A stretch of 20,494 nt of DNA. Origin: Discostella pseudostelligera. Lineage: Eukaryota; Bacillariophyta; Thalassiosirophyceae; Thalassiosirales; Thalassiosiraceae. The stretch is from NCBI GenBank assembly GCA_036940085.1, contig JALLBK010000277.1, positions 1-20,494 of the forward strand, given 5' to 3'. The position numbers and the translations under genes are program-made. The first letter of the stretch is position 1. Each line of letters begins with the position of its first letter. Shown here piece after piece: positions 1 through 7,585 of the stretch. A model generated the notes under the pieces. It was not told where the DNA came from and made no database searches. It was given only the letters and a program-made list of their open reading frames with translations.

Positions 1-1501
1 CGCCACCGCAGCTGGCGCCTCTGCGACGTGTGCCAATGACCACTTCGATGACACCTCTGCGGCTGCCCCAAAGGGGGAGTGCGGGGTCAAATCTCGAACC
101 AACTCTTCCAAGAAGCGTCCCAAACAACCCACTTCTTCCCAGCGATCGCAACAATTTCAACCACAGCACCAGGAGGAGAGTTCCGGCGTCGGTGTCGTAG
201 CCAAGAAGAAGAACCAGCCATCCTTCCCGGTCATTCTCATGGCAATCATGTCTGGATCGCAGAATAGGGAATACATCACCTTCCTCTCGGACGAACAACG
301 ATTCATTATCATCGATTCGGTGGCATTGGAAACGAAGGTGTTACCTATCCACTTTGAAGCGAGTGTGCCATCGTATGAGCAGTTCTTGCAACTGCTGCAT
401 TTATGGTGAGTGGGGTTATTTCTCTTCGGTCAATAAAATTGTCTTCTCCCCATTGACAATCTTGCACTGAATTACAATTGTATTTTACCCGTTTCTTCTG
501 TGTTTCACAGGGGATTCGAGGTCCTCAAAGATCCCAATTACCCATTCGTCAATGTCTTCAGGCATCCCATGTTCCGCAAGGGAGACTGGGAGGGGTGTTT
601 GCAAATCCAACTTCCAGATCGGGAGCAAGCGTCTACTGGGAGGCGCCAAGCCGATGCGGCGTCCCGAAGGAATAACAATCTTTCCAATTCGCCACTATCA
701 CCCATTCAGAATGGTGTTGCAGAAGAGGCGACTACCCGGTCGGTAACACCACCCAAAGCATCGTCGAGTAGTACTCACCTACTCGAACGGCTGGCATCCG
801 CTCAGGCTCAGACCGAAGCCCTCCATCCAAACTTGGGGCTATTGCTTTCTTCGCTACCAACGAACAATGTCATCAACAGACGAGTGACGTTTGATTCTGT
901 GCCCGATGAAGTCACTGTTGCCTTTCAGCTGAAACTGCGTGAATGTCTTTTGCCTCGGAGGAACCAAGGGAGGATGTCAGGGGTGGGGAATTTGGATCTC
1001 CAGACTATTGGTCGCAGCAGCTCCATGCCAATGCGCCGAGCTTCCCTCAACGACATTAATATGGCGGTAGTTGCTGAACGCATGCGATTGGATGGCAATT
1101 TCAGCCTTCCCATGAATTATCGTAGTCCATCGCTTGACGATATGGGAGCAGGCATGACACCAGCATACATCAAATCCCAGCTTCAACTTCGACAAATGCA
1201 AAGAAAACGAACCGTGTTTGCCCCATCGTCAACGACACCCTCCGACGCCGAAGTCCGATCGGCAACTCAAAATATCATGACGGCCGCCATCGATGTTATA
1301 CTCCCCAAACGACGTCGGCTTTCCAGTGATCACCTACCCAACAGTGGCAGTACTGTTCACCTCGATGTTATGACAGAGATATTCTTGGAACGTAGTAGGA
1401 AGGTACTGTCGTGTCGTCCCGTTTCAATCATGGGTCCAAGGAGCACAACAATGCACGGGAACAACAACGACGGCAACAACAGGATGAAAAACAGTGGGTA
1501 G
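1..1501 (+). CDS. HSF-type DNA-binding domain protein, 5' partial
   Basis: The gene runs off the left edge. The frame is open from base 2 to a donor after 405 and resumes at 511, ending in TAG at 1499-1501. The intron 406-510 (105 bp, GTGAGT..CACAG, phase 2) is supported because it carries an in-frame TGA and its removal joins LHLW to GFEVLKD. The visible part is 464 residues. A basic, Q/S-rich stretch with a KKRPK nuclear-signal-like patch comes first. A region starting FPVILMAIMSG, passing VLPIHFEASVPSYEQF and LLHLWGFE, and ending FRHPMFRKGDW follows the winged-helix layout of heat-shock-factor DNA-binding domains. Normal HSFs have an S-F-x-R-Q-L recognition helix. Here it reads SYEQFLQLLHLWGF, so the invariant arginine is missing and binding to classical heat-shock elements is doubtful. 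The C-terminal ~300 residues are low-complexity Ser/Asn/Arg-rich sequence with KRRR patches and no domain I recognise. Role by inference: nuclear transcription regulator. Confidence 0.72.
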
Positions 1502-2163
1502 ATTGAGTTGATGAGGTATCGGGTATCGGGCAACGGGATTGCCGAAGAGGAACGAGCAAGCTAGGTGAGCTTCATGCAGCAAATACACAATGTATAAGAA
1601 TTCATGATTATAGAATACTCGCATCTTTGGTCAACGTTCTTCATTCCCAACCTGTCATTGAAACCTACCATGTTCAGCCTGAACAGGGATGTATCATCTC
1701 GTAGAAGATCAGCAACTCATGGAGCGCCCAAGCTGTTTCTTCTGCTCTCCTGCACCATACTTTTCCCAATGTATCCAAATGGAAGGGAGCAGATGATAAG
1801 GGTAATGCATTCAATAAAGTTCAATAATAATTTCCCCTACAACTTCACTTCACTCTCTCACTCCACGTTTACACTCTGCCGACACGTGGAACTACTCCTC
1901 GAGGAAATCTGGCGGGAACCCTGGGGTGGATTTGTCTGATGAGAAAATGGCGGGAGCTGGATTTGTCGACGAACAATGTGCAAAAATGGCGGGAAGAGTC
2001 GGCATCGCATCGATGACACTAGATATTTTTCTCGCGGCGCGTCGTCGTCAAAGATCTTTGATTTTGCCCCTGCAATCAATGCAATAGTGAACGAGTGGAC
2101 GTCCACTCCATTACAATACTTTCAAATCTCTCTCGTCTCACACTGCTCTATCCACTCAATATC
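1502..2163. promoter_or_regulatory. Intergenic region and thiolase promoter with GGCGGGA cluster
   Basis: No convincing gene lies in these 660 bases. Short open frames here have no family signature. The stretch nearest the thiolase gene carries GGCGGGAA at 1911-1918, GGCGGGA at 1949-1955 and GGCGGGAA at 1988-1995, all in the same orientation. The last two are preceded by AAAATG and by copies of GGATTTGTC. A further TCTCGCGGCGCG lies near 2031-2042. GGCGGGAA is the complement of TTCCCGCC, the core of E2F/DP sites. The 1502-1850 part probably holds the 3' UTR of the HSF-type gene, but no polyadenylation signal could be fixed. Confidence 0.45.
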
Positions 2164-3847
2164 ATGATTCTACCTCGTTTACTTAACTTTGGACCTTCTG
2201 CCTCCAGCGGCTTGGTTGTCGCAAGGGCAACTGCATCGTTCGTCGGCGCGTCTACGCGGCAGCAACTGCCATTGTCGTCGTCGTCGTCCTTCTCGACCAC
2301 TACCCAAACCTCCAACCCTGCAAAGAACGTAGTCGTCGTTGATGGTGTGCGTCTACCATTCGCCATGACCTCGACCATCTACGAGGATCAAATGGCTGTC
2401 GATTTGCAGCGGCTGGCGTACCAGGGTCTCATCACAAAGACTGCATTGGACAAAAAGGACGTCGATTATATCTTGGCGGGCAATGTCATTCAAGAAGTCA
2501 GGACGAGCAATATCGCACGAGAGGCGGCTATTAATGCAGGATTTCCAGCGAGTATTGGGGCTCATACTGTGGCTATGGTGAGATAGACTTTCTCCTTGTC
2601 GGATGTGTCATTGATCGATGCTGATGCTAATACAATTACATTTGCACTTCCCCAAAATACAGGCATGCATCTCATCTAGCGTTGCCATCACCAGTGCTGT
2701 TGAAAAGATCCTCGCAGGAAAGGCCTCGACTGTCATTGCCGGTGGAGTCGAAACTTTCAGTGACGTGCCCATTCGTCTAACTCGCCCAATTCGTCAAAAG
2801 CTAATTACAATGCCCAAAGCAATGAAGAAGGGTGGACCATTGGGTGCGGTTCGACACTTATTTAAGGGATTGAAAACGAAGGATATCTCGTTGGAAACAC
2901 CTGCGATTGCGAATTACACTACGGGGGAGGTGATGGGAGTCTCAAGTGATCGCCTTTCTGCAAAGTTTTGTGTGTCGAGGGTGGAACAGGATGAGTTTAC
3001 TGTTCGATCTCACACGTTGGCAGGAAAGGCTCATAAAGATGGGTGAGATATACGCAGTGAAACGTTGATTCTTCTACTACGCTGATTATGTTTCGCTCAC
3101 ATATCCGTTTCGTATCATCATTCAAGTTGGTACGATGGTGAAATTATCCCGTACAAAGGTTCGACGGAAGAGAATGGTATCAAAGCAGATTCGACAATCG
3201 AAAGCGTCTCAAAACTCAAACCTGCCTTTGTGAAGCCTCACGGGACGCATACCGCTGCAAACTCGTCGTTTTTGACCGATGGAGCATCTGCATCACTTAT
3301 CATGAGCGAGGAGAGAGCTTTGGAGCTGGGATTTAAGCCCATGGCTTACATTCGCGATTGGTCGTTCAAAGCGTGCGATCCTTTCGAAGAACTTCTGTTG
3401 GTACGTCTGCTACTTCACTGTCGGTGCATCCTTTGGTTTCATTCTATCTAAATTCACACGTATTTGTTTTCACGTCGACAGGGGCCAACCTACTGCACTC
3501 AGGAAATATTGGCTCGAAACAACCTAAACCTTGGATCGGACATTGGTGTGTTCGAAATCCATGAAGCATTTGCTGGACAACTCCTGAGCAACTTGGTGGC
3601 CATGAATTCGCAAGCTTTTGCCGATAAAAACTTTGGTGGAAAGAAAGTCGGAGAAGTGGACATGAGCAAATTGAATACTAAAGGAGGATCATTGGCGCTT
3701 GGTCATCCGTTTGGTGCAACTGGTTCGAGATTGGTCACTACAGCATCGCGGAGGTTGCAGGCAGAAGGCCAAAGGTTTGCGATCGGAGCGGCCTGTGCGG
3801 ACGGAGGCTTAGGGCATGCTTTCCTTTTGGAACGGTACACTAATTAG
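2164..3847 (+). CDS. HADHB: Mitochondrial trifunctional-enzyme beta-type 3-ketoacyl-CoA thiolase
   Basis: Four exons, 2164-2577, 2663-3042, 3127-3400 and 3482-3847, give 477 residues, matching the animal HADHB length. The introns are 85, 84 and 81 bp, all GT..AG. The enzyme cleaves 3-ketoacyl-CoA with CoA in the last step of fatty-acid beta-oxidation. In its family it pairs with the alpha subunit on the mitochondrial inner membrane. Residues 1-53 are rich in Arg, Ser, Thr and Ala with no acidic residue, as in a mitochondrial presequence. The nucleophile is Cys140 in ACISSS, formed across the first splice. The other thiolase residues are His383 in HEAFAGQ, His431 in LGHPFGATG and Cys461 in CADGGLGHA. 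Long stretches such as SRVEQDEFTVRSHTLAGKA and AANSSFLTDGASA are specific to HADHB rather than to ACAA or ACAT thiolases. I chose the ATG at 2164; frame extension upstream begins only with GTG. Confidence in family and exon structure is high. Confidence 0.95.
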
Positions 3848-3931
3848 AGTTCGTCACGTGGTCGTTTGATCATTTCCGGAGTGCATTCTTTCATTGGGAT
3901 GAAATATACTGGTGCAAATGCATGACTGTCG

Positions 3932-3978
3932 ACTTGTGCGGATGGAGGCTTGGGACATGCCCTCCAGTTGGAGTGGAA
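3932..3978 (+). pseudogene. Degenerate copy of the thiolase C-terminal coding end
   Basis: Bases 3933-3972 match 3792-3831 of the upstream thiolase at 32 of 40 positions. In the matching frame the codons read TCADGGLGHALQLEWN, against ACADGGLGHAFLLERY in the intact gene. Five of the eight differences fall at third codon positions, including GAC/GAT, TTA/TTG, GGG/GGA and GCT/GCC, so the segment diverged while still under protein-level constraint. A TGA three codons upstream (3923-3925) and the lack of further similarity make it a relic, not an expressed exon. It is best explained as the remains of a tandem thiolase duplicate or of recombination with a paralogue. Confidence 0.65.
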
Positions 3979-4270
3979 CGCAATGCATGATCATTTTGGT
4001 TTGGAGATGTGTTTAATACATTGTTGTACAGTGCAAGGCTGGCAACCTGTTGCATCGAAGAAACAGCGCTTCTATTTCAATTGATTCGCCGTGAGATAAT
4101 TGCCATATTTTATCCACTGTACCCTTGCAGTGTAAACTCGCGCATTGTTGCTAACTTTAGTTGCATGTTGGTCAAACGCTCACGCAATCTCGACGGTGGT
4201 GATGTAGATGTAGGGCATGGGAGATTTGCCTAGTTATTCGTACCTTTGAGGTTGCTACAAGAACGACGTT

Positions 4271-4350
4271 GCCCCCCGAAACTCCCGATTGACCCCCGAA
4301 ACTCCCGATTGACCCCCGAAACTCCCGATTGCCCCCCAAAACTCCCCGTC
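4271..4350. repeat. 20-bp tandem repeat, four units
   Basis: Units of 20 bases start at 4271, 4291, 4311 and 4331. Units two and three are identical (GACCCCCGAAACTCCCGATT), the first differs only at its second base, and the fourth is diverged, ending CCCCGTC. The period is not a multiple of three, so a coding role is unlikely. There are no spacers, so this is a minisatellite and not a CRISPR array. Confidence 0.9.
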
Positions 4351-4549
4351 GTCGTCGGCGGCGGCGTCAGCTGCGCCACGACGGCATCGTCCCGCCCATT
4401 TTTTGGCGGTTTCGGCGCGTCCGCCTCATCCTCTGCGGCGCCATCAACGGGCAATGTCAAACTGTCTACGAGTGGCATGTGGATAGAGCCATTGGTGATA
4501 TGGACGAGTTGGAGTATGCCGATCAGTGTTTTGGTGTCAAATTCAAATG

Positions 4550-4587
4550 TCAAATTTGAAAAAATTACGTCCGAATGATATCCCGCC
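4550..4587. promoter_or_regulatory. AAATTTGA palindrome plus CCCGCC promoter element
   Basis: TCAAATTTGAA lies at 4550-4560 and TCCCGCC at 4581-4587, about 170-200 bases upstream of the ATG at 4755. The same pair, TCAAATTTGAA then TTTCCCGCC, occurs upstream of the phosphomevalonate kinase gene at 11511-11532. That recurrence is the main reason for calling it regulatory. Function is inferred. Confidence 0.4.
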
Positions 4588-4692
4588 AAATACAATACTT
4601 GTTCGTACGACAAAACGACTTGGATCCAAGATCTTTCAAATCTTTTCTTCGCCTTCGCGGTGTGCAAGGTCCGCTGCGGTGTCCTGGCTGGA

Positions 4693-4716
4693 TGCTGCTG
4701 CTGCTGCTGCTGCTGC
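4693..4716. repeat. (TGC)8 microsatellite
   Basis: Eight uninterrupted TGC units lie about 40 bases before the chosen start of the duplicated-domain gene. Read in the frame of that gene, it would encode a leucine run if translation began at the upstream ATG at 4692. Confidence 0.9.
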
Positions 4717-4754
4717 GGGGACGAGAGCGACGACGCATCGCAGCGGTAGTATCG

Positions 4755-5711
4755 ATGAACCGCTCCTCCAACGAGTTGACGACGGCAATGGCAATGGAAC
4801 ACCCAATCATGACAGACAACTCCACCGCTGACAACCACAATGACGACGATCATCATCCCGTCGATGACGAACCCAACTGGGAGGAGATCATGCAGCACGA
4901 TCCATCGCGGTCCGAGGTATCGGCCTTCCTATCGGCACGTCGTCGTCGCGACGAAGCCAACGAACGCTTCGCTACCGGTCTCGATATCCTCCATGATTCC
5001 GTCCAACAGAGCATGGATGGTCTGGTCGAGATTGTAAACACATTGCTCAACGACCGTGCTACGAAACTTTATGAGTATGAAGTGAAGTTGAAGAATGATT
5101 ACGTCCACAACGAAAAGACTCGTGCCAACATGCAGGCAAAACTAGAGGAAAGTGCTCGAGCGGCTCAGGGGTTGTTTGCCAATCTACTCATGAGGGTGGC
5201 CAAGCCTGGCGATACAATGTCCGGCGCTATCAGAAATTCGGAAAATTCGTGCAATAACGTCAATGGCATGAATAACTACGATACTAGTATCGAGGGCGGT
5301 GACGTGGAGCCGGACTGGAACGCAATAATGATGCATGAACCTGCCCGGTCAGAGGTACCTACCTTTCTCGATGCTCGCAATCGTCGTGAGGCGGCCTGTT
5401 CCCGTTTTGAGAGCGCCATTGAAGGATTTCAAGCATCCGTCGCCGACTATGCTCAGGAGTTGACCCAGGCAATGGCCGATGTTTACAACTCCCGCACGAC
5501 GAGACTCGATGAGTATGAACAAATCCTGAAGCATGATTATATTGCCAATGATGAAATGCGTACCAAGATGCGATCGGAAATCGAGGAGAGTGCGACGGCC
5601 GCTAATGACATGTTTGAGGAATTGATGAAGAGGGTGATGCAACCTCAGTTGCAGCGGTCATTGGCCACAGGCAGTTTCACACAAGCGGTCACGCTGGGTG
5701 GTAGTCCATGA
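4755..5711 (+). CDS. Unrecognised protein with a duplicated ~113-residue helical domain
   Basis: Single exon, 318 residues from the ATG at 4755, ending in TGA. I do not recognise the family. Residues 39-151 and 185-297 align without gaps at an offset of 146, with about 48 of 113 identical positions. Both copies start EP(N/D)W..IM.H(D/E)P.RSEV, continue with FL.AR.RR, contain LYEYE or LDEYE followed by DY, and end EESA.AA..F..L..RV..P. The composition is rich in Glu, Arg, Ala and Lys with amphipathic spacing, as in helical bundles or coiled coils. There is no signal peptide from this start and no membrane segment. The N-terminus is acidic and His/Asp-rich, and the linker is Asn-rich. Upstream in-frame ATGs at 4575 and 4692 exist, but they sit in the promoter element and in the TGC repeat. 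The stop lies only 59 bases from the stop of the converging TRMT61A gene. The ORF is secure; the function is unknown. Confidence 0.8.
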   Translation: MNRSSNELTTAMAMEHPIMTDNSTADNHNDDDHHPVDDEPNWEEIMQHDPSRSEVSAFLSARRRRDEANERFATGLDILHDSVQQSMDGLVEIVNTLLNDRATKLYEYEVKLKNDYVHNEKTRANMQAKLEESARAAQGLFANLLMRVAKPGDTMSGAIRNSENSCNNVNGMNNYDTSIEGGDVEPDWNAIMMHEPARSEVPTFLDARNRREAACSRFESAIEGFQASVADYAQELTQAMADVYNSRTTRLDEYEQILKHDYIANDEMRTKMRSEIEESATAANDMFEELMKRVMQPQLQRSLATGSFTQAVTLGGSP

Positions 5712-5770
5712 TTGAAGGGGCAAATAATGTAGAAGTGATGTCGACAGCATGAGAAGGCAATGCGCAGAAT

Positions 5771-7174
5771 CTATATTTGATTATTCGGGTCCGGGCGTAG
5801 TGCATTTCCAGCAGTCGCAAAAGTTAGAAAGGCCGTATGACCTCTCATTTGAGGGAACGGCCGAGCGCACAGCATTTTATTTGCCACCTTTCTCTTCTTA
5901 GTAGCATGATCAATTGGTGCCGCGACATCTTCTTCTTCTCCATCTTCATCATTTTGTTCATCTGTACTTGGTAAAACTCCACCATTAGTACAACGTTCCT
6001 TTTCCAAAGAAGCCGTCTCCTCCGTCAAAATCACCGGCAAGTCCGTTGGAGGCGCCTCGAATTCCACCTCGTCCACAAAATACTCCATCAACCTAGCCTC
6101 CACTGTCCTCAACGAATGAAATCCATATTGTCGCAATGCCGCACATGTTCGTTGTGTTTGTTCCATACATGGTGAGTATGAACAGATATTCCCATTGGGT
6201 CGAATGGTGTGTGCCGCATGAGGAATGGCGAGCCATGGTTCCGGCAAGTCAAGAAATATGGCATGGGCTACTCCTTGTCCTATTTGAAATCCACCCATGC
6301 CATCGTCGTCGTCGTTATCGTTGTTGTCAGTATCCAAATTGCTATCGGAATCGACTGATCTTGCCGAAGTTTCGGTACTTGCTGCGTAGGTTTCATCGTT
6401 CGCTTCTTCTGACTTTCCATCGCAATTACGTATCTTCTTTGCCTCCAATAATGACTTCTTCCCACAAACATCTCTATGATGAACTTCCACCAAATGTTTC
6501 AATCCATGACCTTCAAACTCTTTCCGTGCCTTCTCCACCCTCATTTTATTAAATTCGTACGTGTGCAACTTGCCATGGGGAGCAATCGACCGCAGTATGG
6601 CATGTGACATGGCACCCGATCCCGTTCCACTTTCACAAACAATCATATCAGGACATAGATTCAAATAATGCACGATCATGGATGCGTCCAGTTCATGCAC
6701 AATTTGTGTTCGGTGGGGTAAGCTCCGTGCCCATAGCTCGGGGGTGGGTCGTAATAAATACAAGAATCCAAGTCCCTCATTGTTTTTTGAACGGATTTTA
6801 CATCCGTAGGGTTTGCCTATGAAATCATTGTGATGGAAGTGTCCATTACGATTGGAGAAAATCGCATTTGGAGTGGCATAGACAAAGTTGAGATCGTTAA
6901 AAGATTCAAAGACCACGACGAGGTCACCTGGTTGGATGAGTCGACGAGCAGGAGGGAGATGTTGTTCATTGTACAAAGAGCAGTCGACTAGTTCCAGTGA
7001 CGATGACGATGACGTGGAATCATTCCCCAATAGTAGATTCTTGGCAGCCTCATTGGCTGCTCGACAAACTTGAATGTCAAGTGGATCATCACCAAGATGT
7101 GTTTCATCGACGAGACGAATGTTGGATTTGGCAACGATGCCGCGAGTTTGGATCATGGGGCGACCAAAGTCCAT
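5771..7174 (-). CDS. TRMT61A: tRNA (adenine(58)-N1)-methyltransferase catalytic subunit
   Basis: Single exon, 467 residues, ATG at 7174. The enzyme places m1A58 in the T-loop of tRNAs from S-adenosylmethionine, in a heterotetramer with the TRM6 subunit, mainly in the nucleus. The N-terminal beta domain includes QPGDLVVVFESFNDL. The family signature LLRPTPELWARSLPHRTQIV starts near residue 140, and the SAM-binding motif is ESGTGSGAMSHA at 181-192. The acidic FLDLPEPW (307-314), YSPCMEQTQRTC and terminal GHTAFLTFAT all match TRM61/TRMT61A. Residues ~240-300 are a Ser/Asp/Asn-rich acidic insert between the HRDVC strand and the FLDLPEPW strand, which makes the protein longer than the human one (289 residues). 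A second acidic insert with a KKRK nuclear-signal-like patch lies near the C-terminus. The gene diverges from RIO2 across a shared 411-bp region. Confidence 0.94.
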   Translation of the reverse strand: MDFGRPMIQTRGIVAKSNIRLVDETHLGDDPLDIQVCRAANEAAKNLLLGNDSTSSSSSLELVDCSLYNEQHLPPARRLIQPGDLVVVFESFNDLNFVYATPNAIFSNRNGHFHHNDFIGKPYGCKIRSKNNEGLGFLYLLRPTPELWARSLPHRTQIVHELDASMIVHYLNLCPDMIVCESGTGSGAMSHAILRSIAPHGKLHTYEFNKMRVEKARKEFEGHGLKHLVEVHHRDVCGKKSLLEAKKIRNCDGKSEEANDETYAASTETSARSVDSDSNLDTDNNDNDDDDGMGGFQIGQGVAHAIFLDLPEPWLAIPHAAHTIRPNGNICSYSPCMEQTQRTCAALRQYGFHSLRTVEARLMEYFVDEVEFEAPPTDLPVILTEETASLEKERCTNGGVLPSTDEQNDEDGEEEDVAAPIDHATKKRKVANKMLCARPFPQMRGHTAFLTFATAGNALRPDPNNQI

Positions 7175-7585
7175 CTTGATTATATTACGGCTGGCCAGTA
7201 TTGCTTGGGAGGTGCTGGTTAATTATCATCTGATTTATTGTTGTTGATGGTACTGCTACTGCCGCTGCCACCGTCCATCGATAGTCATGGTTTGTGGTTG
7301 TGGCGGCTGTGCGCGGGCTGCGGAGCGGATGGCGGGTCGTCACCGTCGACAGACAGACACTGGGACAAGATCCTGAGATCTGGACGCGTCTGGCCGTCCA
7401 CCCGCCTCTCTCCCCACCATTCAAGTGCTTGGCGCCAAAACAAGAAGTCGACGGTCGACACACGGTGCACCATGTTGTGGCCATGGCGGGCGGCGGAAAT
7501 GTTCTGTACAGACTACACCACACTCAATAGAGCGACCACTACCACTCAACTTTAGAGAGCCTCCGCAATAGAACACCCGCCAACC
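7175..7585. promoter_or_regulatory. Bidirectional promoter between TRMT61A and RIO2
   Basis: The two start codons face away from each other across 411 bases, so both promoters must lie here. The region contains the perfect palindrome TTGGCGCCAA at 7429-7438, continued as TTGGCGCCAAAA. Its complement TTTTGGCGCC fits the E2F/DP consensus TTTSGCGC. It also contains GTCGACGGTCGAC near 7446-7458. Overlapping short open frames on both strands have no recognisable product. Confidence 0.55.

Larger units (their letters stand above)
3979..4754. other. Intergenic region, no supported gene
   Basis: Open frames on both strands cross parts of this region, including a 222-codon minus-strand frame, but none shows a family signature. 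The long minus frame overlaps the tandem repeats and the start of the next gene. The region holds the 20-bp minisatellite, a TTTTTTGGCGGTTTC motif near 4399, and the AAATTTGAA/CCCGCC promoter elements described separately. The 3' UTR of the thiolase must also lie in the first part. Confidence 0.4.

Noticed and set aside
1604..1939. Plus-strand open frame of 111 codons between the HSF-type gene and the thiolase
   Set aside because: It has no recognisable motif, no similarity to the neighbours, and its end overlaps the GGCGGGAA promoter cluster.
4271..4350. Possible CRISPR-like array
   Set aside because: The units are contiguous with no spacers and the context is eukaryotic; it is a simple minisatellite.
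4230..4898. Minus-strand open frame of 222 codons with a glutamine run
   Set aside because: It is antisense to the start of the duplicated-domain gene, its glutamine run is just the TGC repeat read backwards, its end is the 20-bp minisatellite, and no family resemblance is visible.
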